A stretch of 64,000 nucleotides of DNA from Embleya sp042956465 (GCF_042956465.1 NZ_JBIBGL010000012.1:1-64000), one strand, 5' to 3'. Positions 1 through 9,142 are shown, counted from the stretch's first letter. A program made the numbers and translations. The notes: generated by a model not told the origin, from the letters alone.

Positions 1-85
1 CGCGGTCTCCGGCAAGTCGCCCAAGGACGTGCTGGACCAGCTCCAGAAGGAAGCCGAAGCGGCGGTCGCGCAGCAGAAGAGCTGA
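1..85 (+). CDS. C-terminus of an ABC sugar-binding protein (partial)
   Basis: The reading frame starts at base 2 and ends in TGA at 83-85. It shows 27 residues, Lys/Glu/Ala-rich, ending AEAAVAQQKS, which looks like the amphipathic last helix of an extracellular solute-binding protein. The rest of the gene lies outside the window. The call is mainly from context: binding-protein genes normally stand directly before the MalF-type and MalG-type permease genes that follow here, and the same strand and a 44-base gap suggest one operon. The 27 residues alone would not identify the family. Confidence 0.6.
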   Translation, partial: AVSGKSPKDVLDQLQKEAEAAVAQQKS

Positions 86-129
86 CGCACCACAGATACG
101 TCCGAGCACCGAAGGAGGAGGACGGCCCC

Positions 130-1041
130 GTGGCCGAAACCGCCGTACGCAGAGCGCCTACCGTCGTCACCAGAGTCAAGAAGGCGCTGGCCCCGCTGCC
201 GTGGATCGGCCCGGCCGTCCTCCTCATCGGTGTCGTGGTCCTGTGGCCCGTGGTCGTGATGGTCTGGAGTTCGTTCCAGCGCATCCGCCGCACCGGCATC
301 GTGGTGGGATCCAACGGCACCGACAACTACAAGAAGCTGTTCGACGAGCCGGACTTCGTGGCCGTGCTGTGGAACACCGTGGTGTGGGTGCTGGTGGTCG
401 TCGCGATCACGCTCGTGTTGTCGCTGTTCCTGGCGCAACTGTTCAACCAGCACTTCCCCGGCCGGCGGTTCGCCCGCTGGGCGATGATCGTGCCGTGGGC
501 GGCCTCGGTGTTCATGACCGCGGTCGTCTTCAAGTGGATGCTGCACGAGACCCACGGTGCGATCAATACGCTCATGGTCGACCTGCACCTGATGGACGCG
601 GGCAAGGACTGGCTGGGCAGGCCCTCCACGGCGATGCCGTGGATGATGGCGGTCGCGGTCTTCGTCTCGCTCCCGTTCACCACGTACACGCTGCTCGCCG
701 GGCTCCAGACGGTTCCCGGCGAGGTGTACGAGGCGGCCAAGATCGACGGCGCGTCCACGTGGCGCACCTACCTGTCGATCACGCTGCCGCTGCTCAAGCC
801 CGCGATCCTGGTTGCGGTGGTGATCAACCTGATCAACGTCTTCAACTCGTTCCCGATCATCTGGGCGATGACCAACGGCGGTCCGGGCTACGAGACCGCG
901 ACGACCACGGTGTTCATGTACCAGCTCAAGGCGTCCGACATCGGGGAGAGCGCCGCGATGTCGGTGGCCAACTTCGCGATGATCATCATCCTGGTCGCGT
1001 TCTTCCTCGTTGTCAGCCGTAACAAGGAGACCGACCGATGA
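130..1041 (+). CDS. Carbohydrate ABC transporter permease, MalF type
   Basis: This 303-residue inner-membrane subunit forms half of the channel of a sugar importer. Six hydrophobic segments are visible (about 25-48, 80-105, 115-138, 168-192, 222-247, 278-297). The cytoplasmic EAA loop that docks the ATPase is at about 198-220 (EVYEAAKIDGASTW). GTG at 130 is chosen because GGAGGAGG ends 8-9 bases upstream. The stop overlaps the next permease start (ATGA at 1038-1041), so the two are translationally coupled. No ATPase gene follows. In Streptomyces such CUT1 systems commonly share the ATPase MsiK, so this is probably the case here. The sugar cannot be told from sequence. Confidence 0.93.
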   Translation: MAETAVRRAPTVVTRVKKALAPLPWIGPAVLLIGVVVLWPVVVMVWSSFQRIRRTGIVVGSNGTDNYKKLFDEPDFVAVLWNTVVWVLVVVAITLVLSLFLAQLFNQHFPGRRFARWAMIVPWAASVFMTAVVFKWMLHETHGAINTLMVDLHLMDAGKDWLGRPSTAMPWMMAVAVFVSLPFTTYTLLAGLQTVPGEVYEAAKIDGASTWRTYLSITLPLLKPAILVAVVINLINVFNSFPIIWAMTNGGPGYETATTTVFMYQLKASDIGESAAMSVANFAMIIILVAFFLVVSRNKETDR

Positions 1042-1964
1042 GCACGAGCACCGCCGCCGGCCGCAAGCCGGGCACCGGCGCCGCGAAGCAGCCCGCGGGC
1101 GCCCCCGGCGGCGGGAAGCGACCCGGACGCGGCAAGCTCGGGGGCTCGAAGTACAGCCAGAAGCAGCTGTGGTTCGGCGCGCTCGCCTGGGTGATCGCGA
1201 TCGTCTTCGTCCTGCCGTACATCGAGATGGCGATCACCGCCCTGCGCCCCAAGGACGAACTGACCAGCGACGGCTACGTGCCGTCGAAGTTCGAGTGGGC
1301 CAACTTCGTCGACGTGTGGGACAAGTCCACGCTCGGCGACAACCTCAAGGTCTCGCTGCTGGTCGCGGGCATGTCCACGCTGCTCGTGCTGGTGGTCTCG
1401 CTGCCCGCGGCCTACTACACCGCCCGCAAGCGCTTCCGCGGCCGGGGCGTGTTCCTGCTGCTCGTGCTGGTCACCCAGATGTTCCAGCCGACGTCGCTGC
1501 TGGTCGGGCTGTACCGGGAGTTCTACATCCTGGACCTGCTCGACTCGTACTGGGCGCTCGTGCTCGTCAACGGCGCGTTCAACCTGGCCTTCTCGGTGTG
1601 GATCCTGACCGCCTACTTCAGCGCGATCCCGGTCGAGCTGGAGGAGGCCGCGATGATCGACGGTGCCTCCCGTCTCGGGGCACTGCGTCGGGTCACCCTG
1701 CCGCTGGCGATGCCCGGCATCGTCACGGCGGTGATCTTCACCTTCATCGCCGCGTGGAACGAGTTCACCGTCGCGCTGGTGCTGGTGACCACACCGGACA
1801 AGCAACCCCTCACGGTCGGCATCAACAGCTTCCTCGGCGCCTACCGCGTCGAATGGCAGTACCTGTTCGCCGGATCCGTGGTGGCCATCGTGCCCGTGGT
1901 GATCCTGTTCGCCTACATCGAAAAGCACGTCGTGTCCGGCCTGACCGCCGGATCGGTCAAGTAG
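1038..1964 (+). CDS. Carbohydrate ABC transporter permease, MalG type
   Basis: This is the second channel subunit of the same importer, 308 residues with six hydrophobic segments. Residues 1-40 are an unusually long Gly/Ala/Pro/Lys-rich cytoplasmic leader before the first helix at about 43-62. The EAA loop is at about 200-220 (ELEEAAMIDGASRLG) and matches the CUT1 pattern. The start ATG overlaps the stop of the upstream permease by four bases. A strong hairpin 22 bases after the stop ends the operon without any ATP-binding gene, so the energising subunit must be encoded elsewhere. Confidence 0.94.
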   Translation: MSTSTAAGRKPGTGAAKQPAGAPGGGKRPGRGKLGGSKYSQKQLWFGALAWVIAIVFVLPYIEMAITALRPKDELTSDGYVPSKFEWANFVDVWDKSTLGDNLKVSLLVAGMSTLLVLVVSLPAAYYTARKRFRGRGVFLLLVLVTQMFQPTSLLVGLYREFYILDLLDSYWALVLVNGAFNLAFSVWILTAYFSAIPVELEEAAMIDGASRLGALRRVTLPLAMPGIVTAVIFTFIAAWNEFTVALVLVTTPDKQPLTVGINSFLGAYRVEWQYLFAGSVVAIVPVVILFAYIEKHVVSGLTAGSVK

Positions 1965-1985
1965 GTCCGACCGACTCCGGGAAGC

Positions 1986-2021
1986 GCGAAGCCCACAGGT
2001 CTCGGGGCCTGTGGGCTTCGC
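1986..2021 (+). terminator. Rho-independent-type hairpin after the sugar ABC operon
   Basis: A perfect 14-bp stem (1986-1999 with 2008-2021; arm GCGAAGCCCACAGG) closes an 8-base loop 22 bases after the permease stop. There is no T-tract, which is usual for actinobacterial terminators. It lies between convergent genes and may act on both strands. Confidence 0.75.
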
Positions 2022-2085
2022 CGCGTGCGGATCCGGCGGTCGGTGCGGCGCCGGGCGACACCTGCCGCCGTCGCCGGGCGCGGTG

Positions 2086-2442
2086 CTACGGCAGGGTGAT
2101 GTGGTACGCCTTGCGCAGCGTCTCGTGCACCGTCCACACCGTCTCGTCGCCCTCCTGGAGCACGCACGCGTCGCCCGGGCCGACCTCGATCGTCGCGCCG
2201 CCGCGGATCTCGATCGTGGCCCGGCCGGAGACGACCACGAACAGCTCGTTGGCCTCGGTGTCGGTCACCACGCCCGGGGTGATCTGCCAGATGCCGCGGA
2301 TCTGCTTGCCGTCCTCGGACTCCCACAGGACCTTGCCCGAGACCTCGGGCGTGCCGGAGACGATCTGCGCCGGGTCGAGCGGGTCGGCTTCGAGTTCGGC
2401 GGCGGGGATATGGACGGCAAAAGTAGACATGCGGCGGAGCAT
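2086..2442 (-). CDS. Cupin-domain protein
   Basis: This is a small cytoplasmic single-cupin protein of 118 residues. The C-terminal half carries the cupin beta-barrel pattern: ELFVVVSGRATIEI, a GPGD turn and a final WTVHETLRKAYH strand. It resembles the ethanolamine-utilisation EutQ-like cupin group (Cupin_3). Start choice: ATG at 2442 has GGAGAG six bases upstream. The internal ATG at 2430 (MSTFAVHIP) matches where family members often begin but lacks a well-spaced ribosome site. Ligand and reaction are unknown; the metal-binding histidines of dioxygenase cupins are not evident. It is a single gene, convergent with the sugar operon. Confidence 0.75.
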   Translation of the reverse strand: MLRRMSTFAVHIPAAELEADPLDPAQIVSGTPEVSGKVLWESEDGKQIRGIWQITPGVVTDTEANELFVVVSGRATIEIRGGATIEVGPGDACVLQEGDETVWTVHETLRKAYHITLP

Positions 2443-2588
2443 ATAGGTCTCTCCGGTGCCCCCCTCCCTCGGGTGATTCATGGGCTTTTCCGGCGAATCA
2501 TCGTGCCGGTGCGGTGGTCCGTCGGCACGGGCGGGCACAATGCCGAAAGCGGGTCGACGGGCCCGGCGAGGTACCGAAGGGGTGAGCG

Positions 2589-2924
2589 ATGGGCGAGGAA
2601 CACGACGCGCGGCCCGAGCCGCCCGTGATTCCCGGGCAGGCCGGCGCGCCGACCTCGCCGGAAGCGGTGCCCGCGGGCGGGCTCTCCGACCGGGATCGGG
2701 ACATCCTCGAATTCGAGCGCCAGTGGTGGAAGCACGCCGGCGCGAAGGAACGCGCCGTGCGCGATCGTTTCGGCTTCTCCGCGACCCGTTACTTCCAGGT
2801 GCTGAACACCCTGCTCGACCGACCGGAGGCCCTGGAGCACGATCCGATGCTGGTCCAGCGGCTGCGGCGGCTGCGCGAGGCCCGGCAACAGGCCCGGTCC
2901 ACCGTGCGCCGTTCCGGGCACTGA
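2589..2924 (+). CDS. DUF3263 domain-containing protein
   Basis: This 111-residue cytoplasmic protein has a disordered N-terminus (about 1-35). It is followed by a compact domain with the DUF3263 signature: LSDRDRDILEFERQWW, then GAKERAVRDRFGFSATRYFQ and an Arg-rich end. The second half looks like a helix-turn-helix, so DNA binding is plausible but unproven for the family. AAGGGG lies 8 bases before the ATG. It is 12 bases from the LytR_C gene downstream, and DUF3263-LytR_C-otsB is a common actinobacterial order. Confidence 0.85.
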   Translation: MGEEHDARPEPPVIPGQAGAPTSPEAVPAGGLSDRDRDILEFERQWWKHAGAKERAVRDRFGFSATRYFQVLNTLLDRPEALEHDPMLVQRLRRLREARQQARSTVRRSGH

Positions 2925-2936
2925 GCGGCGGCCCCG

Positions 2937-3629
2937 ATGTTCCCGCGCCGCAGGGACGAGTACGACGTGTTCCCCGGCTTCGGTCGGTACGGCCTGATCT
3001 GGACCAACGAGGACGCGTGGGCCGAGGAGGCCGACCCGGAGCCGGACTCCCCGGCGCCCGAGCGTGACCTGATCGCCGGCCTGCGCGCCGACACGGCACC
3101 CGCGCGGGCCCGCTCGCGGCGCGGCCTGATCCCGGTGGCCGCGCTGCTGGCCATCTGCGTCGTGGCCGGCGTGCTCGCCATCGGCCGGGACGAACCCGCC
3201 TCCCGGGTGGCCGCGGACCGGGCCCGGCTCCCGTCCGGGCCGGCGCCGGCCGCGGCACCGGCCGGCTCCGCCCGCCCGGTGCCGCCCGCCCGGGCGCCCG
3301 CGGTGCCTCGGGGAGCGCACGGCAAGGTGGTGCTGCTCGATCAGAGCAAGGTGCCCGCGCTCGCCGAGCGCATGGCCCGGCGGCTGGAGGCGGCGGGCTG
3401 GGAGGTCACCGGAACCGACGTGTTCCGCGGCTCGGTCCCGGCCACCACCGTCTACCACCCCGTCGGGCAGGAGAAGCAGGCCCGCGCGCTGGCCGCCGCG
3501 CTGCCCGGGATCGGCCGGATCAAGCCGACCTTCGCCGGCATTCCGCGGCATCGGCTCACCGTGATCGTGGTCGACGACCAGGTGGTCCCGCTGGCGGATC
3601 GCCTGCTCGGTTCGCTGACCACTGGGTAG
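2937..3629 (+). CDS. LytR C-terminal domain membrane protein
   Basis: This 230-residue type II membrane protein has a cytoplasmic part rich in acidic residues (1-60), one membrane helix at about 63-83, and a Pro/Ala-rich linker. An extracellular LytR_C domain follows at about 128-222 (KVVLLDQSKVPALAERMARR and LTVIVVDD). LytR_C domains often accompany LCP wall-polymer ligases. Here the catalytic LCP domain is absent, so a binding or accessory role at the cell wall is more likely. It follows the DUF3263 gene by 12 bases and precedes otsB by about 10, suggesting one transcript. Confidence 0.83.
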   Translation: MFPRRRDEYDVFPGFGRYGLIWTNEDAWAEEADPEPDSPAPERDLIAGLRADTAPARARSRRGLIPVAALLAICVVAGVLAIGRDEPASRVAADRARLPSGPAPAAAPAGSARPVPPARAPAVPRGAHGKVVLLDQSKVPALAERMARRLEAAGWEVTGTDVFRGSVPATTVYHPVGQEKQARALAAALPGIGRIKPTFAGIPRHRLTVIVVDDQVVPLADRLLGSLTTG

Positions 3630-3639
3630 GTTGGACGGC

Positions 3640-4494
3640 ATGTCCACGAACCGGTCCACGCTGCCCGCACCCACCACGCCGGCCGGCAGAGCGGGCCTCG
3701 CCGCGTTGCTCGGTGAGCCGGCCCGAGCCGTCGTCGCGCTCGACTTCGACGGCACTCTCGCCCCCATCGTCGATCGCCCGGAGCAGGCGCGCGCGGACCT
3801 GCGCGCGGTGGCCGCACTGTCCCGACTGACCCCGCACCTGGCCGCGGTGGTGATCGTGACCGGCCGCCCGGCGGCGGTCGCCGTCGAGTACGGCCGCTTT
3901 CGCGGCGTGCCCGGGCTCGAACACCTCGTCGTGCTCGGCCACTACGGCCTGGAGCGCTGGGACGCGGCGACCGACCGGATCAGCGCGCCCGAGCCGCCGC
4001 GCGGGGTGCACGAGGTGCGCCTTGCCCTGCCCGGCCTGCTCCGAAAGCTCGACCTGTGGGACACCACCCGGATCGAGGACAAGGGCAGCGCGCTCGCCGT
4101 GCACACCCGCCGCGCACCGGACCCGGACGCCGCCTTCGCGCTGCTGCGCGACCCGCTCGACGACCTCGCGGCGCGGCACGACCTGGCCGTCGAGCCCGGC
4201 CGCTACGTGCTCGAACTGCGCCCGCGCGGAATGGACAAGGGCCGCGCACTGACCGGCTTCCTGGCCGAGAAGCAGGCCGGCTCGGTCCTGTTCGCCGGCG
4301 ACGACCTCGGCGACCTCGCCGCGTTCGAAGCCGTCGAGGGACTGCGCGAGCAGGGCACCGCCGGCGTCACCGTGTGCAGCGGCTCGGCCGAGGTGCACGC
4401 CCTCGCCGAACGCGCCGACCTGGTCGTCGCCGGCCCGGAGGGCATCGCCGACCTGCTCACCGCCCTCGCCGACCACGTGGAACCGGCCCGGTAA
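3640..4494 (+). CDS. otsB: Trehalose-6-phosphate phosphatase OtsB
   Basis: OtsB removes phosphate from trehalose 6-phosphate to give trehalose, the second step of the OtsA-OtsB route in the cytoplasm. It is a HAD-superfamily enzyme. The nucleophile motif ALDFDGTL (Asp35, Asp37) is near the start, a GMDKGRAL lysine motif lies in the last third, and the acidic motif GDDLGDLAAF binds Mg. ATG at 3640 is preferred over a TTG at 3631, since GGTAGG is nine bases before it; this gives 284 residues, normal for the family. Its partner otsA is not adjacent but 13.6 kb downstream (18089), a split arrangement seen in other streptomycetes. Confidence 0.93.
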   Translation: MSTNRSTLPAPTTPAGRAGLAALLGEPARAVVALDFDGTLAPIVDRPEQARADLRAVAALSRLTPHLAAVVIVTGRPAAVAVEYGRFRGVPGLEHLVVLGHYGLERWDAATDRISAPEPPRGVHEVRLALPGLLRKLDLWDTTRIEDKGSALAVHTRRAPDPDAAFALLRDPLDDLAARHDLAVEPGRYVLELRPRGMDKGRALTGFLAEKQAGSVLFAGDDLGDLAAFEAVEGLREQGTAGVTVCSGSAEVHALAERADLVVAGPEGIADLLTALADHVEPAR

Positions 4495-4554
4495 CTCCCG
4501 GTCGTCCCGACGGACATCGCACCCGCACTCGGATCGGTGGGCCCGTACGCCCGC

Positions 4555-5874
4555 TCACAACGCGTCGGCATGCGGCGCCGAAGTGCCCGCACACGGCTCG
4601 GTGGTCGCCATCGCGACCGCGAAGCGGGCCCGCGGGTCGAGCAGCAACGCGGCCATCACACCCGCCGGTTGCGCCGTCGGCACCCGCAGGTCGGGCTGCA
4701 CCCGGACACCGTGCTCGGCCAGCGCGGCCCGGGCGCTCGCGTACAGGTCCGGCGTCAGCCGATACGCACACGGCATCGGCCCGACCGCGCCGCGGCCCGC
4801 CGGGACGTTGTCGGCCCCGTCGAAGTACACCACTTCGCCACCGCGCTCGGCCCGCTCCCGGGACGTTCGCACCGCCGCGGTGATCGCGTCCCCACGCTCG
4901 GCGGCCATCCGCAGCGTGGCCTGCGCGGCCACCAGATGCGCGGCCACCCGGCGCCGGCCCAGCAGACCCGGGTCCGCGCGCTCGAGCGCCGAGACGGGTC
5001 GGGTGCCGACCTCGACCAGCACCGCCACCGCGTGGTCCAGAGCGGCCGCGTTGCGCAGCAGCCGTTCGTCCCCGTCGCCGCCGAGTTGTCGAGCGGTGCC
5101 GTCCTCGCCGTACACGCCCGCCGCCCAGCCCGCCGCGGGCAGCGCCGTGCCGATCCGATCACGCGCCAACTCGATTGACAGGGAACGCAGTTCGGGAGCC
5201 ACATTGAGATTGCGCGGCCACAGGTACAGGGCCGGCGGGGCAGCGGTGTCCGCCGGCACGGTGAACTCGTGCAGGTCGTGCACGATGTGCGGGCGCGCCT
5301 CGCGCAGCACCCGGCGGATCGCCCGCGCCTCGGGCGAACCCACCGCCACATGGTCCCGGTTGAGGTCCACCCCCTCGGCGGTCGCGCGCGTGCCCGCCGC
5401 CGATCCGTCCGGGTTCGGCGTGGCCAGCACCAGCACGGTGACCCGCTCCAGCAGTCGGCGTCCCGCCGGCGAGCGGTCCGCGGCCAGATCCCGGACCAGC
5501 TTCAGGCACGCCTCCCGACCGGCCGGCTCGTCGCCGTGCTGGCCACAGACGAACAACACCCGGACCGGCTCGGGCACCGACCGTGTGCCGGCCACCGTGA
5601 TCAGGTCCACGGCCCGGCCGCGCGCGCTCGTGCCGACCCGGGTCACCGTGACCCGCGCGGCTCCCCACCCGGCCCGCTCCGGGCCCGGCGCCGCCGCGAC
5701 CAGGTCGCGCAGGTAGTCCCGCTCCTCGGCCACGGTCGTCCAGACCGTGCCGCCGCGCCGCTCGAATCCGGTCGACACCCGCCCGCCGCGCCCACCGCCC
5801 GCCGGGGCCGGTGCGAGGGCGACCCCGGCCACCAGCGCCATCGCGAGCACCGTCCGCGTCGCCCACAGCCTCAT
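4555..5874 (-). CDS. Secreted M14-family zinc carboxypeptidase
   Basis: This exported metallopeptidase of 439 residues probably trims C-terminal residues from peptides or wall fragments outside the cell. An N-terminal signal peptide (about 1-25, ending in an Ala/Pro/Gly stretch) is followed by the M14 domain. Zinc ligands are His113 and Glu116 in GQHGDEPAGRE and a histidine in HIVHDLHEF (about 196-202). LNRDH (about 171-175) is the substrate-binding segment, and VEVGT later holds the presumed catalytic Glu. It is convergent with otsB and divergent from the HelD gene. Substrate specificity cannot be read from sequence. Confidence 0.85.
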   Translation of the reverse strand: MRLWATRTVLAMALVAGVALAPAPAGGGRGGRVSTGFERRGGTVWTTVAEERDYLRDLVAAAPGPERAGWGAARVTVTRVGTSARGRAVDLITVAGTRSVPEPVRVLFVCGQHGDEPAGREACLKLVRDLAADRSPAGRRLLERVTVLVLATPNPDGSAAGTRATAEGVDLNRDHVAVGSPEARAIRRVLREARPHIVHDLHEFTVPADTAAPPALYLWPRNLNVAPELRSLSIELARDRIGTALPAAGWAAGVYGEDGTARQLGGDGDERLLRNAAALDHAVAVLVEVGTRPVSALERADPGLLGRRRVAAHLVAAQATLRMAAERGDAITAAVRTSRERAERGGEVVYFDGADNVPAGRGAVGPMPCAYRLTPDLYASARAALAEHGVRVQPDLRVPTAQPAGVMAALLLDPRARFAVAMATTEPCAGTSAPHADAL

Positions 5875-6226
5875 CCCCGAACCACCGTCCCCTTGTTCGC
5901 CACGACCGCCGCACCGTGGGCCGTGACCGCCGCACCACGATGGCCGATCCGTCGGGCCGTTCGCGCCCGTCCGGGCGGCCGGCCCGCCGGCAACCGAGCA
6001 TGGCCCGGCAAAGGGAGTTGATGGCAGAGCCGGACTCGCCTAGGCTCGCTGATTCCGCTGTCCCACCCAGTGCAGTGATCGGGAACCGTCCTCGGCGCCC
6101 GGCACCGGTGGGCCGCGCGGGCCGCCACCTTCGGGCAATCGGCCCGTGCCCTCCGCAGGGGCGCACCAGGACGTGGCATCGCACACGGCCGGGCTCCGAT
6201 TTGTCGCCGCCACGAACCGGAGAAAC
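5875..6226. other. 352-bp divergent intergenic region
   Basis: This stretch separates the carboxypeptidase (minus strand) from the HelD gene (plus strand) and should hold both promoters. I see no credible small ORF, RNA gene or clear operator in it. In particular I looked for the long inverted repeat associated with rifamycin-inducible HelD genes and did not find one. Confidence 0.5.
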
Positions 6227-8344
6227 ATGTCCGCGCCCGCCACCACCGGCCCCGCCCTGCCCGCTTCCGACGCGCTCGCCGTCGAACGCGCCTACCTGGA
6301 CGCCTCCCGCGCCGCCCTGCGCCGGATGCGCGAGGAGACCGAGGCGCTCGACCTGCGCGACGTCGGTGCCACCGCCGTCGCCAACGAGACCGCCCAGCAC
6401 CTGATCGCCAAGCGCATCGCCGCACTGGCCGACCACGCCGGCTCACCGCTGTTCTTCGGCCGGGTCGACGGCCGGTTCGCCGACGGCGTCGAGGGAGTCG
6501 AACCGGTCGAGGTGAGCGCCGACCCGAGCAAGCCCGTCGAATCCTTCTGGATCGGCCGCCGACACGTGCACGACGAACTCGGCGACCCGATGGTGGTGGA
6601 CTGGCGCGCGCCGCTGTCCCGCGCGTTCTACCGGGCCAACCGGGACGAGCCGCTCGGTGTCGAACTGCGCCGCCGCTTCGGCTGGACGGCCGGCGAGCTG
6701 ACCGCGTTCGAGGACGAGCACCTGACCGACCCGAACGAGACCGACACCGTCGGCGGCATCCTCGCCGCGGAGATCGAACGCCCGCGCGTGGGCCCGATGC
6801 GCGACATCGTGGCGACCATCCAGCCCGAGCAGGACGAGATCGTGCGCTCGGACCTGGGCCACACGCTGTGCGTGCAGGGCGCGCCCGGCACCGGCAAGAC
6901 CGCCGTCGGCCTGCACCGCGTGGCCTGGCTGCTGTACGCCTACCGGGACCGCCTCGCACGCTCCGGCACCCTGGTGGTCGGCCCGAACCGGTCCTTCCTC
7001 GACTACATCCAGCAGGTGCTGCCCGCGCTCGGCGAGATCGAGGTCGGTCAGACCACCGTCGAGGACCTGGTCACCCGCACCTCCAAGATCAAGGTCCGGG
7101 CGCCGGACGAGGCGGTGTCCGGCACGATCAAGGGCGACGCGCGGATGGCCGAGGTGCTGCGCCGCGCGGTGTGGTCGGGACTGCGCGCACCCACCGAGTC
7201 GGTGGCCGTGGTCCGCGACTCGCGCACCTGGCGGCTCGCGGTGTACGAGGTCGAGGAACTGGTCGCCGCGCTGCGCACGCGCGACGTGCGCTACGGCGCG
7301 GCCCGCGACATGCTCCGGCAGCGCATCGCACACGCGCTGCTGACCAAGATGGAGGAGCGCGGCGAGTCCCCGGACGACCGGGTCCAGGACGCGGTCGCGC
7401 GCAGCCGGCCGGTCAAGGCGGCGGTGGACGCGATCTGGCCGGCGGTGGACCCGCTCAAGCTGGTGTTCCGGCTGCTGGGCGACGCCGACTTCCGGGCCGC
7501 GTGCGCGGACGGCGTGCTGAGCGCCGAGGAACAGGCCGCGATCGGCTGGGCCACGCCGCCGCGCGGGGTGGGATCCGCCCGCTGGACCGTGGCCGACGCG
7601 GTGCTCGTGGACGAGACCGCCGACCTGCTCCACCGCACCGGCGGCTACGGGCATGTGGTGATCGACGAGGCGCAGGACCTGTCCCCGATGCAGTTGCGTG
7701 CGGTGGGTCGGCGCTGCTCCACCGGCTCGGCCACGGTGCTCGGCGACATCGCGCAGGGCACCACGCCGTGGGCCACCCCCGGCTGGCAACAAACGTTGCG
7801 GCATCTGGGACACGAGGGGGCCAGGATCGAGGAGCTGACCCGGGGCTTCCGAGTGCCGCTGCAGATCCTGGAGTTCGCCAGTCGGTTGTTGCCGCTGATC
7901 GCACCGGGCCTGGTGCCCGCGTCCTCGGTCCGCCAGGCGGCGGGCGCACTGGAACTGCGTGCGGTCGCGGCCGACGAACTGGCCGCGCGATCCGCCGAGG
8001 CGGCCGTCGAACTGCTCGACCACGAGGGCTCGATCGGCCTGATCTGCGCCGACGCGCGGGTGGCCGAGGTGGCCGCCGCATTGCGGGCGGGCGCCGTCGC
8101 GCATCGGGTCCTGGGCGCGGACGGCGACGGCGAACAGGCCCGGATCAGCGTGGTGCCCGCGTCGCTGGCCAAGGGTCTGGAGTTCGACCACGTCGCGGTC
8201 GCCGAACCGGCCGAGATCGTCGACGCCGAGACCCAGGGACTGCGCCGGCTCTATGTGGTGCTCACCCGCGCGGTCTCCGGGCTGGTCGTGCTGCACGCCC
8301 GCCCGCTCCCGGAGCCGCTGACGGCATCGGTGGGCACCGGCTGA
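6227..8344 (+). CDS. HelD-like UvrD/Rep superfamily helicase (RNA polymerase recycling factor)
   Basis: This SF1 ATPase of 705 residues is of the HelD type. Actinobacterial members remove stalled RNA polymerase from DNA, and some protect it from rifamycins. The N-terminal arm (about 1-200) is helical and precedes the split helicase core. Walker A is GAPGTGKTAVGLH at about 217, the DEAQ box is VIDEAQDLSPMQL, GDIAQGTTPW follows, and late motifs are GLEFDHV and RLYVVLTRAV. The ATG at 6227 is chosen because GGAG lies five bases upstream. A longer frame from 6146 would add 27 residues with no ribosome site. It is a single gene. Confidence 0.85.
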   Translation: MSAPATTGPALPASDALAVERAYLDASRAALRRMREETEALDLRDVGATAVANETAQHLIAKRIAALADHAGSPLFFGRVDGRFADGVEGVEPVEVSADPSKPVESFWIGRRHVHDELGDPMVVDWRAPLSRAFYRANRDEPLGVELRRRFGWTAGELTAFEDEHLTDPNETDTVGGILAAEIERPRVGPMRDIVATIQPEQDEIVRSDLGHTLCVQGAPGTGKTAVGLHRVAWLLYAYRDRLARSGTLVVGPNRSFLDYIQQVLPALGEIEVGQTTVEDLVTRTSKIKVRAPDEAVSGTIKGDARMAEVLRRAVWSGLRAPTESVAVVRDSRTWRLAVYEVEELVAALRTRDVRYGAARDMLRQRIAHALLTKMEERGESPDDRVQDAVARSRPVKAAVDAIWPAVDPLKLVFRLLGDADFRAACADGVLSAEEQAAIGWATPPRGVGSARWTVADAVLVDETADLLHRTGGYGHVVIDEAQDLSPMQLRAVGRRCSTGSATVLGDIAQGTTPWATPGWQQTLRHLGHEGARIEELTRGFRVPLQILEFASRLLPLIAPGLVPASSVRQAAGALELRAVAADELAARSAEAAVELLDHEGSIGLICADARVAEVAAALRAGAVAHRVLGADGDGEQARISVVPASLAKGLEFDHVAVAEPAEIVDAETQGLRRLYVVLTRAVSGLVVLHARPLPEPLTASVGTG

Positions 8345-8488
8345 TCGGCGGGCGATCCCGGCCGGTGATTCGGCGTGCGATCGGCATCCGATACGAGTGA
8401 ACCGCGTGTGTCGGAACGGTTGGTGGTCGGCTTCGCTCGCTCGTTCTGCCATGCTGGCCGGGTGGAACGCATCCAGGAGTCCGCGACC

Positions 8489-9124
8489 GTGACGCTGCGG
8501 GACCAGTGGGCCCGGCTCGTCGGTGAGCACGCCGAGGCCGGCGCCGTCGTCGAGAGCCTGCTGGCGCGCTATGCCGAGCCGCACCGCCGCTATCACGACA
8601 CCGACCATCTGCGCACCGTGCTCGACCTGATCGGTGAGCTGGCCTACGAGGCCGACGACGCCGACGCGGTCATGCTCGCCGCGTGGTTCCACGACGCGGT
8701 CTACGACCCCGCCCGGGCCGACAACGAGGAGCGCAGCGCGCGGCTGGCCGAACGCGGCCTGCGCGAGGCGGGCGTGGCGCCGGCCCTGGTCGCCGAGACG
8801 GTGCGCCTGGTCCGGGTGACCGCCGAGCACGCGCCCGGGGAGTCCGACCACAACGCGCACGTGTTGTGCGATGCGGACCTGGCCATCCTGGCCGCCGACC
8901 GCGAGCGCTACGAGGCGTACACGGCGGCGGTCCGCGAGGAGTACGCGTTCGTCCCGGACGAGGCGTTCCGGGCCGCCCGCGCCGCGGTACTGCGCGACCT
9001 GATGTCGCTGCCCCGGCTGTTCCACACCCGACTGGGCGCGGCCCGGTACGAGGAGGCGGCCCGCTACAACATGCGCGCCGAGCTGGAGCGGCTGGAGGGC
9101 ACCATCCCGCGTCAGCAGTCCTGA
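8489..9124 (+). CDS. HD-domain metal-dependent phosphohydrolase
   Basis: This is a predicted cytoplasmic phosphohydrolase of 211 residues. The HD signature is complete: His in RRYHDTDHLR, the His-Asp pair in AAWFHDAVYDP, and the distal Asp in CDADLAIL. The DNEERSARLAE and MRAELERLEG segments match a Streptomyces family that databases often mislabel as an NMDA receptor subunit. The GTG at 8489 is preferred because AGGAG ends ten bases before it; an upstream in-frame GTG at 8462 has no ribosome site. Substrate is unknown, with nucleotides the usual guess for HD proteins. It is convergent with the DUF4031 gene, 18 bases away. Confidence 0.8.
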   Translation: MTLRDQWARLVGEHAEAGAVVESLLARYAEPHRRYHDTDHLRTVLDLIGELAYEADDADAVMLAAWFHDAVYDPARADNEERSARLAERGLREAGVAPALVAETVRLVRVTAEHAPGESDHNAHVLCDADLAILAADRERYEAYTAAVREEYAFVPDEAFRAARAAVLRDLMSLPRLFHTRLGAARYEEAARYNMRAELERLEGTIPRQQS

Positions 9125-9142
9125 CCGACCCGCCGCCGACCG

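Noticed and set aside
5875..6226. Rifamycin-associated promoter element expected for HelR
   Set aside because: I looked for a long inverted repeat before the HelD gene and found none convincing.
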